Part shown: positions 45,208-54,241 of the stretch, piece after piece
How the letters are laid out: each line of letters opens with the position of its first letter
Numbering within the stretch: the stretch's first letter is position 1
Assembly: GCF_003073135.1 (NCBI RefSeq)
Contig: NZ_PGDQ01000002.1
Location: 186,001-250,000 of the forward strand
Direction: 5' to 3'
Length of the DNA stretch: 64,000 nt
Origin: Euzebya rosea
GTDB taxonomy: Bacteria > Actinomycetota > Nitriliruptoria > Euzebyales > Euzebyaceae
The notes under the pieces: generated by a model
Told to the model about the DNA's origin: nothing
The model's database searches: none
What the model saw: the letters and a program-made list of their open reading frames with translations, nothing else
Program-made: the position numbers and the translations under genes

Positions 45208-46437
45208 ATGGACTCCGGCGTCGAGGGGTTGCTGCGCGGCGAGGCGATCGCGCGGACCGCTGCGGAGCTGATCGCCCTCCCCTCCCTCGGTGGGGAGGAG
45301 TCGGGGGTCCTTGCTGTCGTGGCCCGCTGGCTGGCCGACCACGGCGTCGTCGTGGAGCAGCGCGACCTGCCCGGCCGGGCCGTCGCCATCCACCCCTTCC
45401 ATTCCGCCGAGGTCGAGCGCGAGCGGATCCCCGTCCTCGTGGCACGGGTCGGCCCGCCCGAGGGGGCCCGCCGCCTGCTGCTCAACGCCCATGTCGACGT
45501 CGTCCCCGCCGCCGACCAGGACGGCTGGACCACCGACCCGTTCGGCCCGGTCACCCGTGACGGGCTGCTGTACGGCCGTGGCGCAGCCGACACCAAGGGT
45601 GGGCTCGCCGCCGCGATGCACGTCCTGGCGGCCCTCGCCGCCGACCCCTCGTCGCTCGGGGGCGAGGTGTTCCTGACCCCCGTGGTGGGGGAGGAGGACG
45701 GCGGCGCCGGCACCCTCGCCACCCTGATCGCCGGTGTGCGGGCCGACGGGGCGATCGTGGTCGAACCGACCGACCTCGCGGTCGCCCCGGCCAGCGCCGG
45801 CGCGCTGTGCTTCGCCGTGACCGTCGCGGGACGCACCGCCCACGGCAGCGTCCGCCACACCGGCGTGTCGGCCATCGAGAAGGCCTGGCTGGTCCACCGC
45901 CGGATCCTCGACCTGGAAGCGGAGCGGGCCCGACGGCTGCACCACCCCCTGTACGCCTCCGACGTGCCGTTCCCGATCTGCATGGGACGCATCGAGGGTG
46001 GGGACTACCGCTGCGACGAGGCGGCATGGGTGCGGATCGAGGGTCGCTTCGGCACCGCGCCGGGCGAGCCGGTCGCCCGTGCTCGCGCCGAGCTGGAGCA
46101 GGCCGTCGCCGAGGTCGCCGCCACCGACCCGTGGCTGGCCGACCACGTCCCGGAGGTCGAGTGGATCGGCGCGCAGTGGGTCGGCGGCGACACCCCGGCC
46201 GACGCCGCCATCGTCCGTGCGGTGCGAGCCGCGGCTCCCTCGGCTCGCGTCGTCGGGATGCCCTACGGCTGCGACCTCGGGTTGCTGCGGCAGGTCGCCG
46301 ACATCGAGGGCGTCGTCTGGGGTCCGGGCAGCGCCGACGTGGCCCATGCGCCCGACGAGCACGTCGCCGTGGCCGACCTCGAACGGTTCGCACGGATGCT
46401 GCTGGAGGTCGCCCGGAGCTTCACGGCGCCCGACTGA
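45208..46437 (+). CDS. M20-family metallopeptidase/deacylase (ArgE/DapE-like)
   Basis: 409 residues, ATG. Seen: first metal motif LNAHVDVVP, GRGAADTKGGLA bridging Asp, VVGEEDGGAGT with the general-base Glu, VVEPTD and a C-terminal His (ADVAHAPDEHV). The lid domain (~190-300) mediates dimerisation. It hydrolyses amide bonds of small N-acyl amino acids or peptides; exact substrate unknown. It probably shares a transcript with the PLP enzyme upstream. Confidence 0.9.
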   Translation: MDSGVEGLLRGEAIARTAAELIALPSLGGEESGVLAVVARWLADHGVVVEQRDLPGRAVAIHPFHSAEVERERIPVLVARVGPPEGARRLLLNAHVDVVPAADQDGWTTDPFGPVTRDGLLYGRGAADTKGGLAAAMHVLAALAADPSSLGGEVFLTPVVGEEDGGAGTLATLIAGVRADGAIVVEPTDLAVAPASAGALCFAVTVAGRTAHGSVRHTGVSAIEKAWLVHRRILDLEAERARRLHHPLYASDVPFPICMGRIEGGDYRCDEAAWVRIEGRFGTAPGEPVARARAELEQAVAEVAATDPWLADHVPEVEWIGAQWVGGDTPADAAIVRAVRAAAPSARVVGMPYGCDLGLLRQVADIEGVVWGPGSADVAHAPDEHVAVADLERFARMLLEVARSFTAPD

Positions 46438-46438
46438 G

Positions 46439-46466
46439 GCCCTCGACTGACGGCCCTCGACTGACG
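46439..46466 (+). repeat. Two tandem 14-bp repeats after the M20 gene
   Basis: GCCCTCGACTGACG occurs twice back to back (46439-46452, 46453-46466), and a partial copy forms the end of the gene itself. It looks like a local duplication of the 3' end, which also supplies extra stop codons. Confidence 0.7.
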
Positions 46467-46500
46467 ACCCTCGCGCCGTCCCCGATGGATCGGCGACGTC

Positions 46501-47061
46501 TCAGTCGCCCTTGGGAGGGGAGTCCCAGTCGTGCACGTCGTCACCGGCTTCGCGCGACAGGATGTCCAGCGCCGCCGATGCGCCCGCACCGGCGGAGATG
46601 ATCGCCTGGCTGCGATTGGGCTTTGCCAAGCGCCCCACGACGTAGACGCGGTCCACGACGGTGCGGCCGTCCCGGTCGGTGTCGACCCCGTTCGGGCCGC
46701 TCTCGATCCCGAGGGACTCCGCCAGGGACGTGGCCGTCTTCCCGCCGGCGATGATGAGGTAGTCCGCCGACGCGTCGGTGTGGGTGCCCTCGGTGGACAC
46801 CGCGAACCGGTCGCCCTCGACACGAACGGCGGTCACGACCTCCTCCACCAGCGTGGCGCCCCTGTCGACGGCCTGCTGGCGGGCCACCTCCTGGAACGCG
46901 CTGCCGCCGATGTCGGGCACCCCCAGGTAGTTGTGCAGGTGGGCCCAGTGCATCGCCGTCTCGTCACCGCCGTACACCGTGACGTGGTGGTCGTTCTTGG
47001 CCAGGAACAGGGCAGCGGACAGGCCAGCGGGGCCGTCGCCGATCACGATCGTCGAAGTCAT
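46501..47061 (-). CDS. Short thioredoxin-reductase-like FAD protein
   Basis: 186 residues from ATG at 47061; longer upstream frames overlap the neighbouring gene. It has the FAD-binding start TSTIVIGDGPAGLSAALFLA and the end motif RVYVVGRLAKPNRSQAIISAGAGASAALDIL of thioredoxin reductases. It lacks the ~120-residue NADPH domain and its CxxC, so it is close to half the usual length with the two FAD halves joined. Similar mini-FAD proteins occur in archaea and actinobacteria, with unknown electron donors. Not obviously broken: frame and ends are intact. Confidence 0.82.
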   Translation of the reverse strand: MTSTIVIGDGPAGLSAALFLAKNDHHVTVYGGDETAMHWAHLHNYLGVPDIGGSAFQEVARQQAVDRGATLVEEVVTAVRVEGDRFAVSTEGTHTDASADYLIIAGGKTATSLAESLGIESGPNGVDTDRDGRTVVDRVYVVGRLAKPNRSQAIISAGAGASAALDILSREAGDDVHDWDSPPKGD

Positions 47062-47119
47062 GTGTCCGATCATGCCCCGCCGCTCCGCCCCGCCGAAACG
47101 TGTGATCGGTCGACGAGGG

Positions 47120-49300
47120 CTACGGCGTCCGGGATGGCGTCGGCTTCCAGACAGTCCAGTCGGCGCACTCGAGCACCCCGATCTCCGGGGGGCACGGCCG
47201 GCTGAACAGGTAGCCCTGCGCGATGTCGGCGCCGAGGCGGGTGACGGCGTCGGCGTCGGCGTGGGTCTCGATGCCCTCCACGATGATGAGCTTGTCCTGT
47301 CCCAGGCCGAGGTCGATGGTGGAGGCGAGCAGACGGTGGCGGCGCGGGTCCTCGTGGATGCCGGCGACCAGCCCACGATCGATCTTGAGGACGTCGAAGG
47401 GCAGGTCGACCAGCTTGCGGATGGTGCTGGTCCCGGCGCCGAAGTCGTCGATCATCAGGGTGAAGCCGGCGTCGGCGAGGGCGTGGACGACCCGGCCGGC
47501 GCGGTCGAGGTCGTGCATGATCGCGGTCTCGGTGAGCTCGAGGGCGAACTGGGTGGGGTCGCAGCCGACGCGGCGGACGATCTTCTCCAGCTGCTCCGGC
47601 AGGTCGTCGCTGCGAAGCTGGACGGCGGAGAGGTTGATGCTGAGCAGCTCGGGGCCGAGGTCACCCAGGCGTTGGCGGAGCAGGGCCGCGGCGCGCATCA
47701 CCTGCAGGCCCAGCTGGTGGATGGCGCCCGTGCGTTCGGCGGTGGCGATGACCTCCTGCACCGGGATGTCGGCCAGGTCGGTGTCGCTGAAGCGGACCAG
47801 GACCTCCGCCCACCGGGGGGCGCGGTCGGTCAGGCGTCGGCCCGCCTGGGTGTGGATGACGATGCGTCGGTCGGCGATCGCCTCCTCCAGCGCCAGCGCG
47901 CGCCCGAGCTCCTGCGCGGTGTCGAGGACGAGGGACTCCGAGGCCGGCACGGGCGGGTCGTCGGCCCGGATCGACGCCACCGCCAGCGCTGCCCGGGCAC
48001 GGGTCAGGGCTGCCGCCGCGGTCGTGTGGCGCGAGGCCTGGCAGACACCGACGACCGGGTCCGCCAACGCCCGCAGCCCGTCGCGGACGGGCAGTGGACC
48101 GGCCAGCGTGGTGTGCACGAGGTCACCGATGTCGGCGCGGCCGGCCATGTCGACGAACCCCAGCTCGCCGGTGCCGACCCGGCAGGTGGTCACCCCCAGC
48201 GCATCGTCCAGCTGCTGTGCGCAGACCGTCAGGAACTGGGCGGCCTGCCGCCCGCCGTAGGCCGCGGCAACGTCGTCGTACCGACGAAGCCGGACGATGA
48301 CCACGGTCCCTCCGGCGGGGGAGCGAAGGGCCGATCCCAGGGCGAGGTCGATCACGGCGGCGCCCGGCAGCCCCGTCTCGACGTCGGTGACGAGCTGCTG
48401 GCGCAGGTGTTCGTCGTGCTGCTGCCGGGCGACGGCGCTGCCGATCAGGTCGGCGGCAGTGTCGAGGAGGTGGACCAGGTGGGCGTCCCACGACGCGGTC
48501 CGGCTGCCGACGAACAGCAGGCTCCTGATGACGTTGTCGACCACGATCGGGGCGATCACCCCTGAGCGAAGGCCCAGGACCTTCATCTCGCGGCCGGTGT
48601 CGAAGCGGGTGTCGGTCAGCCCGTCGACCACGTGCACCGTGGCTTCGTCCCGCACCGCCTGTGCACACCAGGGGAGTCCGCGCAGGGACGCCGCACGGAG
48701 CTCGCCGGCGTGGTCGCCGAGCACCTCCACCACCGCCGACTCGTCGATGCGCAGCCACGACGCCGCGTCCACCCCGACCATCCGGCGAAGCCGCTCCAGC
48801 AGCTCCAGCAGGGCGCCGGCCAGGTCCTCGGCAAGCAGGCGTCGGCTCAGGTCGCCGACCAGCTGCTGCCCTGCCCGTGCCTCCTGGACGCCCAGATCGC
48901 GCTGGGCGTCGGAGGACCGGTCGATGATGATGAGGGCAGCGCCAGCGCCGCCGTCGACCGCACCTTCTCCAGCAGCGTCGTCAGCGGTGAAGGGGAGGAC
49001 GTCGACGGTGATCGGCGTCGACCTGCCGTCCAGCGAGAGGGCGCCGTCGACCACGATCGGCCGTCCGGACGCAATCGTGCGAACGAGCCGCTCGCGGTCG
49101 ATCGGGGTTCGTTCGGCGACCGCCCACTGCGCGGCGGCGTCGAGGGCGAGGAACGAATCGAGGGGACGGCCGAGCACGCGCTCCGCCGCGGGGTTCAGCC
49201 ACCGCAGCCGACCATCGCGGTCCGTGATCGCGGCCGCGCAGGTCATTGCCTCGAGGATCACGGTCCTGCCGTGCTCCACCAGCCCCTCGTGCGCCTGCAT
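47120..49300 (-). CDS. PAS-GAF-GGDEF-EAL signalling protein (c-di-GMP phosphodiesterase candidate)
   Basis: 726 residues, ATG. Order: PAS (~10-125, ITDRDGRLRWLNPAAERVLG), GAF (~140-300), degenerate GGDEF (~310-460; GTGEL in place of GGDEF), EAL (~475-715). In the EAL domain the signature is EVL, but the metal and catalytic residues are kept: ELTETAI, IDDFGAGTSTI, LKIDRGLV, VEGIET and QGYLFSRP. So the cyclase half is probably dead or a GTP sensor, and the EAL half is probably active in breaking c-di-GMP. No membrane helix is seen; it should be cytosolic. Confidence 0.9.
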   Translation of the reverse strand: MQAHEGLVEHGRTVILEAMTCAAAITDRDGRLRWLNPAAERVLGRPLDSFLALDAAAQWAVAERTPIDRERLVRTIASGRPIVVDGALSLDGRSTPITVDVLPFTADDAAGEGAVDGGAGAALIIIDRSSDAQRDLGVQEARAGQQLVGDLSRRLLAEDLAGALLELLERLRRMVGVDAASWLRIDESAVVEVLGDHAGELRAASLRGLPWCAQAVRDEATVHVVDGLTDTRFDTGREMKVLGLRSGVIAPIVVDNVIRSLLFVGSRTASWDAHLVHLLDTAADLIGSAVARQQHDEHLRQQLVTDVETGLPGAAVIDLALGSALRSPAGGTVVIVRLRRYDDVAAAYGGRQAAQFLTVCAQQLDDALGVTTCRVGTGELGFVDMAGRADIGDLVHTTLAGPLPVRDGLRALADPVVGVCQASRHTTAAAALTRARAALAVASIRADDPPVPASESLVLDTAQELGRALALEEAIADRRIVIHTQAGRRLTDRAPRWAEVLVRFSDTDLADIPVQEVIATAERTGAIHQLGLQVMRAAALLRQRLGDLGPELLSINLSAVQLRSDDLPEQLEKIVRRVGCDPTQFALELTETAIMHDLDRAGRVVHALADAGFTLMIDDFGAGTSTIRKLVDLPFDVLKIDRGLVAGIHEDPRRHRLLASTIDLGLGQDKLIIVEGIETHADADAVTRLGADIAQGYLFSRPCPPEIGVLECADWTVWKPTPSRTP

Positions 49301-49494
49301 ATTGACCTACCGTAGTGGGCAACTACTCACAGTTATGGTACTGCGGTTGTCGGCCGACGTCACCTTCGCCTTCGCTGGCTGAGCGGAGCCTGTGGACTCG
49401 GCAAAGAGTTCACCAAGCGGCCGTGGTGGCCGGACGGGCTGGCTACGGTCGGCGGCGTCCCGCCCCGGGGGAACGCCGAGCAGGAGAAGACATC

Positions 49495-50268
49495 GTGAAC
49501 GCCAGGACCCTCATCGGCGGCATCGCCGCCCTCGCCGTCGTCGGCGCGGGCGTCGCCGTCTGGTACCTCAACCGCCCCGCCGCGGAGGTCGCCAGCATCG
49601 ACAACGCCCTCGAGGCCGTTGGGAGCGACGCCGCCGACGCCACCGACGTCACCGACGCCACCGACCCCGCCGACGGCGAGGCCGTCGGGACCGCCGCCAC
49701 GGCCGTGGACGACGTCAGCGGGACCTGGACGGTCAACACCGACATCGGCACCTTCGACTTCGCGGACGCCACCTCGTCCTTCGTCGGCTTCAGGGTCGAC
49801 GAGGAGCTGGCCAGCGTCGGCGAGACCGAGGCGGTCGGCCGGACACCTGCGGTGACCGGTGAGCTGGTCATCGACGGGACGACCCTGACCGCTGCCACCA
49901 TCGATGCCGACTTCACCGCGATCGTGTCCGACGTGCCGCGCCGCGACGACGCCATGCAGCGCGCGATGGGCGTCGCGGACCACCCGACCGGCACCTTCGT
50001 CCTCACAGAACCGGTCGACTTCGGCGAGGTGCCGTCGGCCGAGGACCGCGTCACGTTCTCCGCCGTCGGTGACCTGACGGTCAACGGTGTCACCAACGCC
50101 GTCACCCTCGACATGGAAGCGCAGGTCGCCGACGGCAACATCCTCGTCGTCGGGACGACCCCGGTGGTCTTCGCCGACTACGACGTGGAGACACCGACCA
50201 GCCGCGCCGTGGTCTCCCTCGAGGACAACGGGACCGTCGAGGTCCAGCTCTGGTTCTCCGCCGCCTGA
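49495..50268 (+). CDS. Membrane-anchored YceI-like lipocalin-fold protein
   Basis: 257 residues from GTG at 49495, preceded by AGGAG; the longer frame is spurious. A signal anchor (~5-25), an acidic low-complexity linker (DAADATDVTDATDPADG) and a YceI domain from ~75: GTWTVNTDIGTFDF, FVGFRVDEEL, GELVIDGTTLTAATIDADF, DRVTFSAVGDLTVNGVTNAV. YceI proteins bind isoprenoids in a beta barrel outside the cytoplasm. Divergent from the PAS-GAF-EAL gene. Confidence 0.87.
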   Translation: MNARTLIGGIAALAVVGAGVAVWYLNRPAAEVASIDNALEAVGSDAADATDVTDATDPADGEAVGTAATAVDDVSGTWTVNTDIGTFDFADATSSFVGFRVDEELASVGETEAVGRTPAVTGELVIDGTTLTAATIDADFTAIVSDVPRRDDAMQRAMGVADHPTGTFVLTEPVDFGEVPSAEDRVTFSAVGDLTVNGVTNAVTLDMEAQVADGNILVVGTTPVVFADYDVETPTSRAVVSLEDNGTVEVQLWFSAA

Positions 50269-50330
50269 CACGGTGCGCACCACGGCCGGGCCACCCCCTC
50301 ACATGGCCCGGCCGCAGTTCCGCACTCCGC

Positions 50331-50528
50331 TCACCCCCGGTCCCGGTCGCGCCTCCGCGCGGACTCGATCACGCCGGTCAGCTCCATCCAGCCCTCGAAG
50401 GGTTCGCCGGGACCACCGTCCGGTCCGAGGACGAGTCCCCGGATCGGTGCGGCGTCGCGGTCGACCAGGACGGTCAGGCGCAGCCTGTCGTCGGCAGTCC
50501 GGTCGGTCGTGTCGCATGGGGGAAGCAC
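50331..50528 (-). CDS. Possible small protein downstream of the LuxR regulator
   Basis: 65 residues from GTG at 50528 (LPPCDTTDRTADDRLRLTVLVDRDAAPIRGLVLGPDGG...EPFEGWMELTGVIESARRR). The composition looks like a real small cytosolic protein with a beta-hairpin and a helix, similar in style to short hypothetical actinobacterial proteins. It lies 61 bases downstream of the regulator gene on the same strand. No function can be given. Confidence 0.45.
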   Translation of the reverse strand: MLPPCDTTDRTADDRLRLTVLVDRDAAPIRGLVLGPDGGPGEPFEGWMELTGVIESARRRDRDRG

Positions 50529-50589
50529 GGGACGAGGACCATGCCCCCGATGCGATCCCGCGTCGTCGGGGACCCACCCCGAACCTTCG

Positions 50590-53502
50590 TCAGGGGCGCT
50601 CGGCAGCGGGGTCGGCGTCGGTGTCGGCGATCGCTGACCGCAGCTGTCCGCGGCTGGCGATGCCCAGCTTGCGGTAGACGTTGCTCAGGTGGGTCTCGAC
50701 GGTCTTGCGGGTCACGAAGAGCTGCTCGGCGATGGCCCGGTTGCTGTGACCGGCGGCGGCACGTCGCGCCACTCGCAGCTCGGAGGGGGTCAGGGCGTCG
50801 ACGCCTTCCACGGCCAGCTCCGGGCGCCGGGCCCCCGCCACCTCCAGCTCCTCGCCCACGCGGCGGACCAGCCGGTGCGCGCCGCACCGCTGGGCCTCGG
50901 CCAGGCCCGCCCGCAACATGGCGCGAGCATCCCGCCGATGGCCCGCACGTCGCAGGGCCGCCCCGAGCTCGACGTGCACCCGTGCCCGCTCCAGTGCGGC
51001 GTCGGTGCCGGCAACCAGTGTCCGGGCACGGCCGAGCAGGTCGACCGCCTCGTCCCGGTCGTCGCTGATGAGGGCCCGCACGCGAAGCGCCCCGGCGATG
51101 GTCGCCGGCGCCCCGAAGGCCTCCGCCAGGGTCAGGTTGTCCTCGGCGCACTCCCGTGCGGTGTCGAGGTCGCCCATGCCCCGCGCCGCGAGGGCTGCCC
51201 CGCCCCGCCAGTCGCAGAAGGCGCCCGGACCACCAGCGGACATGAACCGCTCCCCGGCCCGGGTGAAGGCCGCCAGGGCCTGTTCGTGCCGTCCGCGCGC
51301 GAGGTCGACGGCCCCTTGCCCCGTCAGGAACCAGCCGTACAGCGGCGACCCGCCCCAGTGCTGGTCGGCCCGGGGGTGGCTGACCGCGTCCAGCGCCTCG
51401 TCCGGACGGTCGCGTTCCAGCGACGCGACGGCCAGCGCATACCGTGACACCGCGGACGTGGCGAGGAAGGCCGCCGAGGTGTCCTCTGCCAGGCGGATCC
51501 CGTCGGTCCCGTCGCCCGCGGCGTCGGTCAGGCGTCCCAGCATCAGGTTGCAGAGGGCGCGAAGCGGCAGCAGCGAGGCGTGGGTCGTCATGTGGCCCCG
51601 TCGGCTGGCGACCTCGGAGAGCTCGTCGACGAACGCCAGCGCGCGACGCCACCGTTCGCAGCGGACCAGCGCCAGGACGAGCGGCTCCAGGATCGGCAGC
51701 CCGGCCTCGCGCAGCAGGTCGGGTGCGGTCATGGCGCGGTCGGTGAGGTCGACCAGCCGTGCGTGCGTGACCGGCGCCCCGTCTGCGGATCCTGCGAGGC
51801 CGAGCGCCATCTGACCGGCGGTGATCGCACGCAGCAGGGTCTGGAGGTGCTCGTCGGCGGCGTCCGCCGGGCGCAGGCCCGCCAGCCGGCGGGCGGCCTC
51901 ACCCGACGGCCGGGAGTGCAGGTTCCTGGACATGTCCAGGCCGCCGAGCAGGCGTGCCTCGACCCGCGGGTCCAGGCGGACGTCGTCGGATCGCAGCCGG
52001 CGGCCGTGGTCGTAGGCACGGGCGGCGTCCTCGAACCGACCGGCGGCGTAGAGGCTGTCCCCCAGGGTGACCGCGACCGGCACCGTCGTCTCGGCCCGGC
52101 TCGTCCGCCGCAGGGCCTCGCCGAGGTGGGTCAGCGCGCTGGCCATGCCTGCGGCGGCCTCCGCAGTGCCCAGCTCGACGAGCACCTGCACCTCGACGGC
52201 CGGATCGACCACCAGCTCGAGCGCGGTGTCGAGCAGCTCGACGGCCCGGGCCGGGGCAGCCCGCCGCATCGCGTCGGTGGCGGTGCGACGCAGGACCTCG
52301 ACGGCCCATTCCTCGCGGACGGGCGATGCACGCAGCAGCTGCGAGGCCACGTCCTGATCCCGTCGGGACAGCCCGTGCAGCACGCGTGCCGCCGTGGCGT
52401 GCAGGCGCGCACGCCGCGCCGGACCGAGGTCCTCCAGCACCGCCTCGCGCACGATGGGATGCACGAAGCTCGGGGCGTCATCCCCGGGGGAGAGGAGGGT
52501 CGAGGCGTAGAGCTGGTCGAGGACGCCGTCCAGCTGGTCCTCGGTCAGGCCGGACACGGCCACGAGCACCTCGGGCGTCGCGGCGGACTCCAGCGCCGCC
52601 ACCGCCGCTGCAACGTCGGCGGCGTCGCTTCCGAGCTGTCCCAGCTGGACGAGCATGGCGTTGCGGATGCCGGCAGGCCGCAGGTCGTGCAGGTGGTCGG
52701 CGGCGGTGTCGTCGGGGACGATGGCCTCGTGTCGCACCGTGGCCGCCAGCTGATGGCAGAGGAACGGGTTGCCGGCGACCGCGTCGACCACGGACGTGCG
52801 GAACGCGTCGGTGGCCTCCGGCAGCAGGCGCGACACCAGGGTCCGTACGGCATCTGCGGACAACGGCCACAGCGTCACGGTGGTGGACATCGTGGTCAGG
52901 TGGGCGAGGAGGCGAGCGACCTCCGTCGAGGTCGGCTCGCCGGTGCGCGCCGTGACCAGCACCACGACCGGCAGGTCCTCCACTCGGGCGAGGAGGTAGC
53001 ACAACCACCGCAGCGTCTGCGGGTCGGCCCACTGCGCGTCGTCGACGACCAGCAGCAGCGGTCGGACCTCCGACAGGTTGGCGACGGCCCAGTGCAGCCC
53101 GTGCACCCGTGGGAACGGGTCACCGTCGGCGGTGTCGAGCGCCGACGCGTCCACGAGGGGTTGGGCGAGGGCGGCAGCCCCGCGCAGGACGGTGGCCCGC
53201 TCCTCGGGGTCCAGCCGTTGGAGCAGCTGCACCGCCACCCCCCACGGGAACCCCCGTTCGAGGTCGAGGCCCCGAGCCTGCAGCACCCGGAACCCCTCCG
53301 CCTCGGCCGCGACCGCACACGCCCGGGCGACGGAGGTCTTCCCCGTCCCGGCGGATCCCTCGACCAGCACGCCCGCCCCGGCACCTGCACCGGCGCGGTG
53401 GAGCGCCGAGGCGACGGTGTCGAGCACCTCGTCGCGTTCGAGCAGGAACGACACGGTCGGCCCCCCGTGGGCCGACCCCCCTGCTCGCGTCGGTGACCCC
53501 AT
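50590..53502 (-). CDS. LAL-type (MalT-like) LuxR-family ATP-binding regulator
   Basis: 970 residues, ATG. An N-terminal STAND NTPase: Walker A GSAGTGKTS (49-57), LLLVVDDAQWADPQTLRWL Walker B, and further helical parts. A long TPR-like region spans ~380-890, and a C-terminal LuxR helix-turn-helix (LTPSELRVARRAAAGHSNRAIAEQLFVTRKTVETHLSNVYRKL) ~905-960. Members act as large signal-responsive activators; ligand and targets are unknown. Divergent from the RadC-like gene. Confidence 0.93.
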   Translation of the reverse strand: MGSPTRAGGSAHGGPTVSFLLERDEVLDTVASALHRAGAGAGAGVLVEGSAGTGKTSVARACAVAAEAEGFRVLQARGLDLERGFPWGVAVQLLQRLDPEERATVLRGAAALAQPLVDASALDTADGDPFPRVHGLHWAVANLSEVRPLLLVVDDAQWADPQTLRWLCYLLARVEDLPVVVLVTARTGEPTSTEVARLLAHLTTMSTTVTLWPLSADAVRTLVSRLLPEATDAFRTSVVDAVAGNPFLCHQLAATVRHEAIVPDDTAADHLHDLRPAGIRNAMLVQLGQLGSDAADVAAAVAALESAATPEVLVAVSGLTEDQLDGVLDQLYASTLLSPGDDAPSFVHPIVREAVLEDLGPARRARLHATAARVLHGLSRRDQDVASQLLRASPVREEWAVEVLRRTATDAMRRAAPARAVELLDTALELVVDPAVEVQVLVELGTAEAAAGMASALTHLGEALRRTSRAETTVPVAVTLGDSLYAAGRFEDAARAYDHGRRLRSDDVRLDPRVEARLLGGLDMSRNLHSRPSGEAARRLAGLRPADAADEHLQTLLRAITAGQMALGLAGSADGAPVTHARLVDLTDRAMTAPDLLREAGLPILEPLVLALVRCERWRRALAFVDELSEVASRRGHMTTHASLLPLRALCNLMLGRLTDAAGDGTDGIRLAEDTSAAFLATSAVSRYALAVASLERDRPDEALDAVSHPRADQHWGGSPLYGWFLTGQGAVDLARGRHEQALAAFTRAGERFMSAGGPGAFCDWRGGAALAARGMGDLDTARECAEDNLTLAEAFGAPATIAGALRVRALISDDRDEAVDLLGRARTLVAGTDAALERARVHVELGAALRRAGHRRDARAMLRAGLAEAQRCGAHRLVRRVGEELEVAGARRPELAVEGVDALTPSELRVARRAAAGHSNRAIAEQLFVTRKTVETHLSNVYRKLGIASRGQLRSAIADTDADPAAERP

Positions 53503-53643
53503 GACGAGGGCAGGCTACACCGCGTGATGCCCGCGCAGGAGGGCACACGTCGTTCACCGGCCACCGTTGTCCACACGAAGGTTGTCCACAGCTCGGGGCG
53601 ATGTCGGCGGACCCGGTGGCCGCCGTCGTGCTTCGGTTGGGGC

Positions 53644-54093
53644 ATGACCGCCACGACCCTTGCCCCCGACACGACCCTCCCGACCAACCGCCTGGTGCTG
53701 CCCGATCATCGTCACCGGCCACATGTCGGCTGCCCCGAGGACGCCGACCGGCTGGTCAGGCCCCGGCTGGTCGGGCTGGACCGCGAACGCTGCCTCCTGC
53801 TGTCCCTCGACGCCCGCCATCGGCTGATCGCACTCGACGTGGTGTCGGTCGGCACGGCCACCCACACGTTCATGTCCCCCCGCGAGATCTACCGCGACGC
53901 CCTGCTCCGCGGGGCCAGCGCGGTCTTCCTGGCCCACAACCATCCCTCGGGTGATCCGAGCCCCTCGGATGCCGACCGGGCGATCACCCGACGGCTGCAC
54001 CGGGCAGGCGCGACGGTGGGGGTCGACCTGCTCGACCACCTCGTCATCGGAGACCACGAGTTCGTGTCGCTTGCACGAGAAGGTGCGTGCTGA
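53644..54093 (+). CDS. RadC/JAB-domain protein, short form
   Basis: 149 residues from ATG at 53644; codons upstream are open but uncertain. Seen: [24 protein letters not shown] and the JAMM zinc motif [14 protein letters not shown], then [17 protein letters not shown]. The usual N-terminal helix-hairpin-helix part of RadC (~220 residues) is missing. JAB/RadC proteins are putative metallo-isopeptidases or nucleases of unknown role. It precedes mreB by ~150 bases on the same strand; RadC-mreB neighbourhood is common. Confidence 0.88.
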   Translation: MTATTLAPDTTLPTNRLVLPDHRHRPHVGCPEDADRLVRPRLVGLDRERCLLLSLDARHRLIALDVVSVGTATHTFMSPREIYRDALLRGASAVFLAHNHPSGDPSPSDADRAITRRLHRAGATVGVDLLDHLVIGDHEFVSLAREGAC

Positions 54094-54185
54094 ACCCCGT
54101 CGTGGCCGTCCGTCCGGGCAAGGTCCATACGACAGGGGGCAGCGGGGCAACCGCGGCACTGCGACCGGGGCTACACTCGTGGGAC

Positions 54186-54205
54186 GCACCGGGATGCTCC
54201 GGTGC
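54186..54205 (+). promoter_or_regulatory. Leader hairpin upstream of mreB
   Basis: GCACCGG-6-CCGGTGC, 36 bases upstream of the mreB start, with a TACACT -10-like hexamer at ~54172. It may be an mRNA-stability or attenuation element in the 5' UTR. Confidence 0.4.
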
Positions 54206-54241
54206 CCGATTTCCGCACCTCTGTCCGGACTCACTTCCCCC

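Noticed and set aside
49301-49494. Divergent promoter with ttgacc and nearby dyads between the EAL and YceI-like genes
   Set aside because: No -10 at correct spacing and the dyads are imperfect; not strong enough to call.
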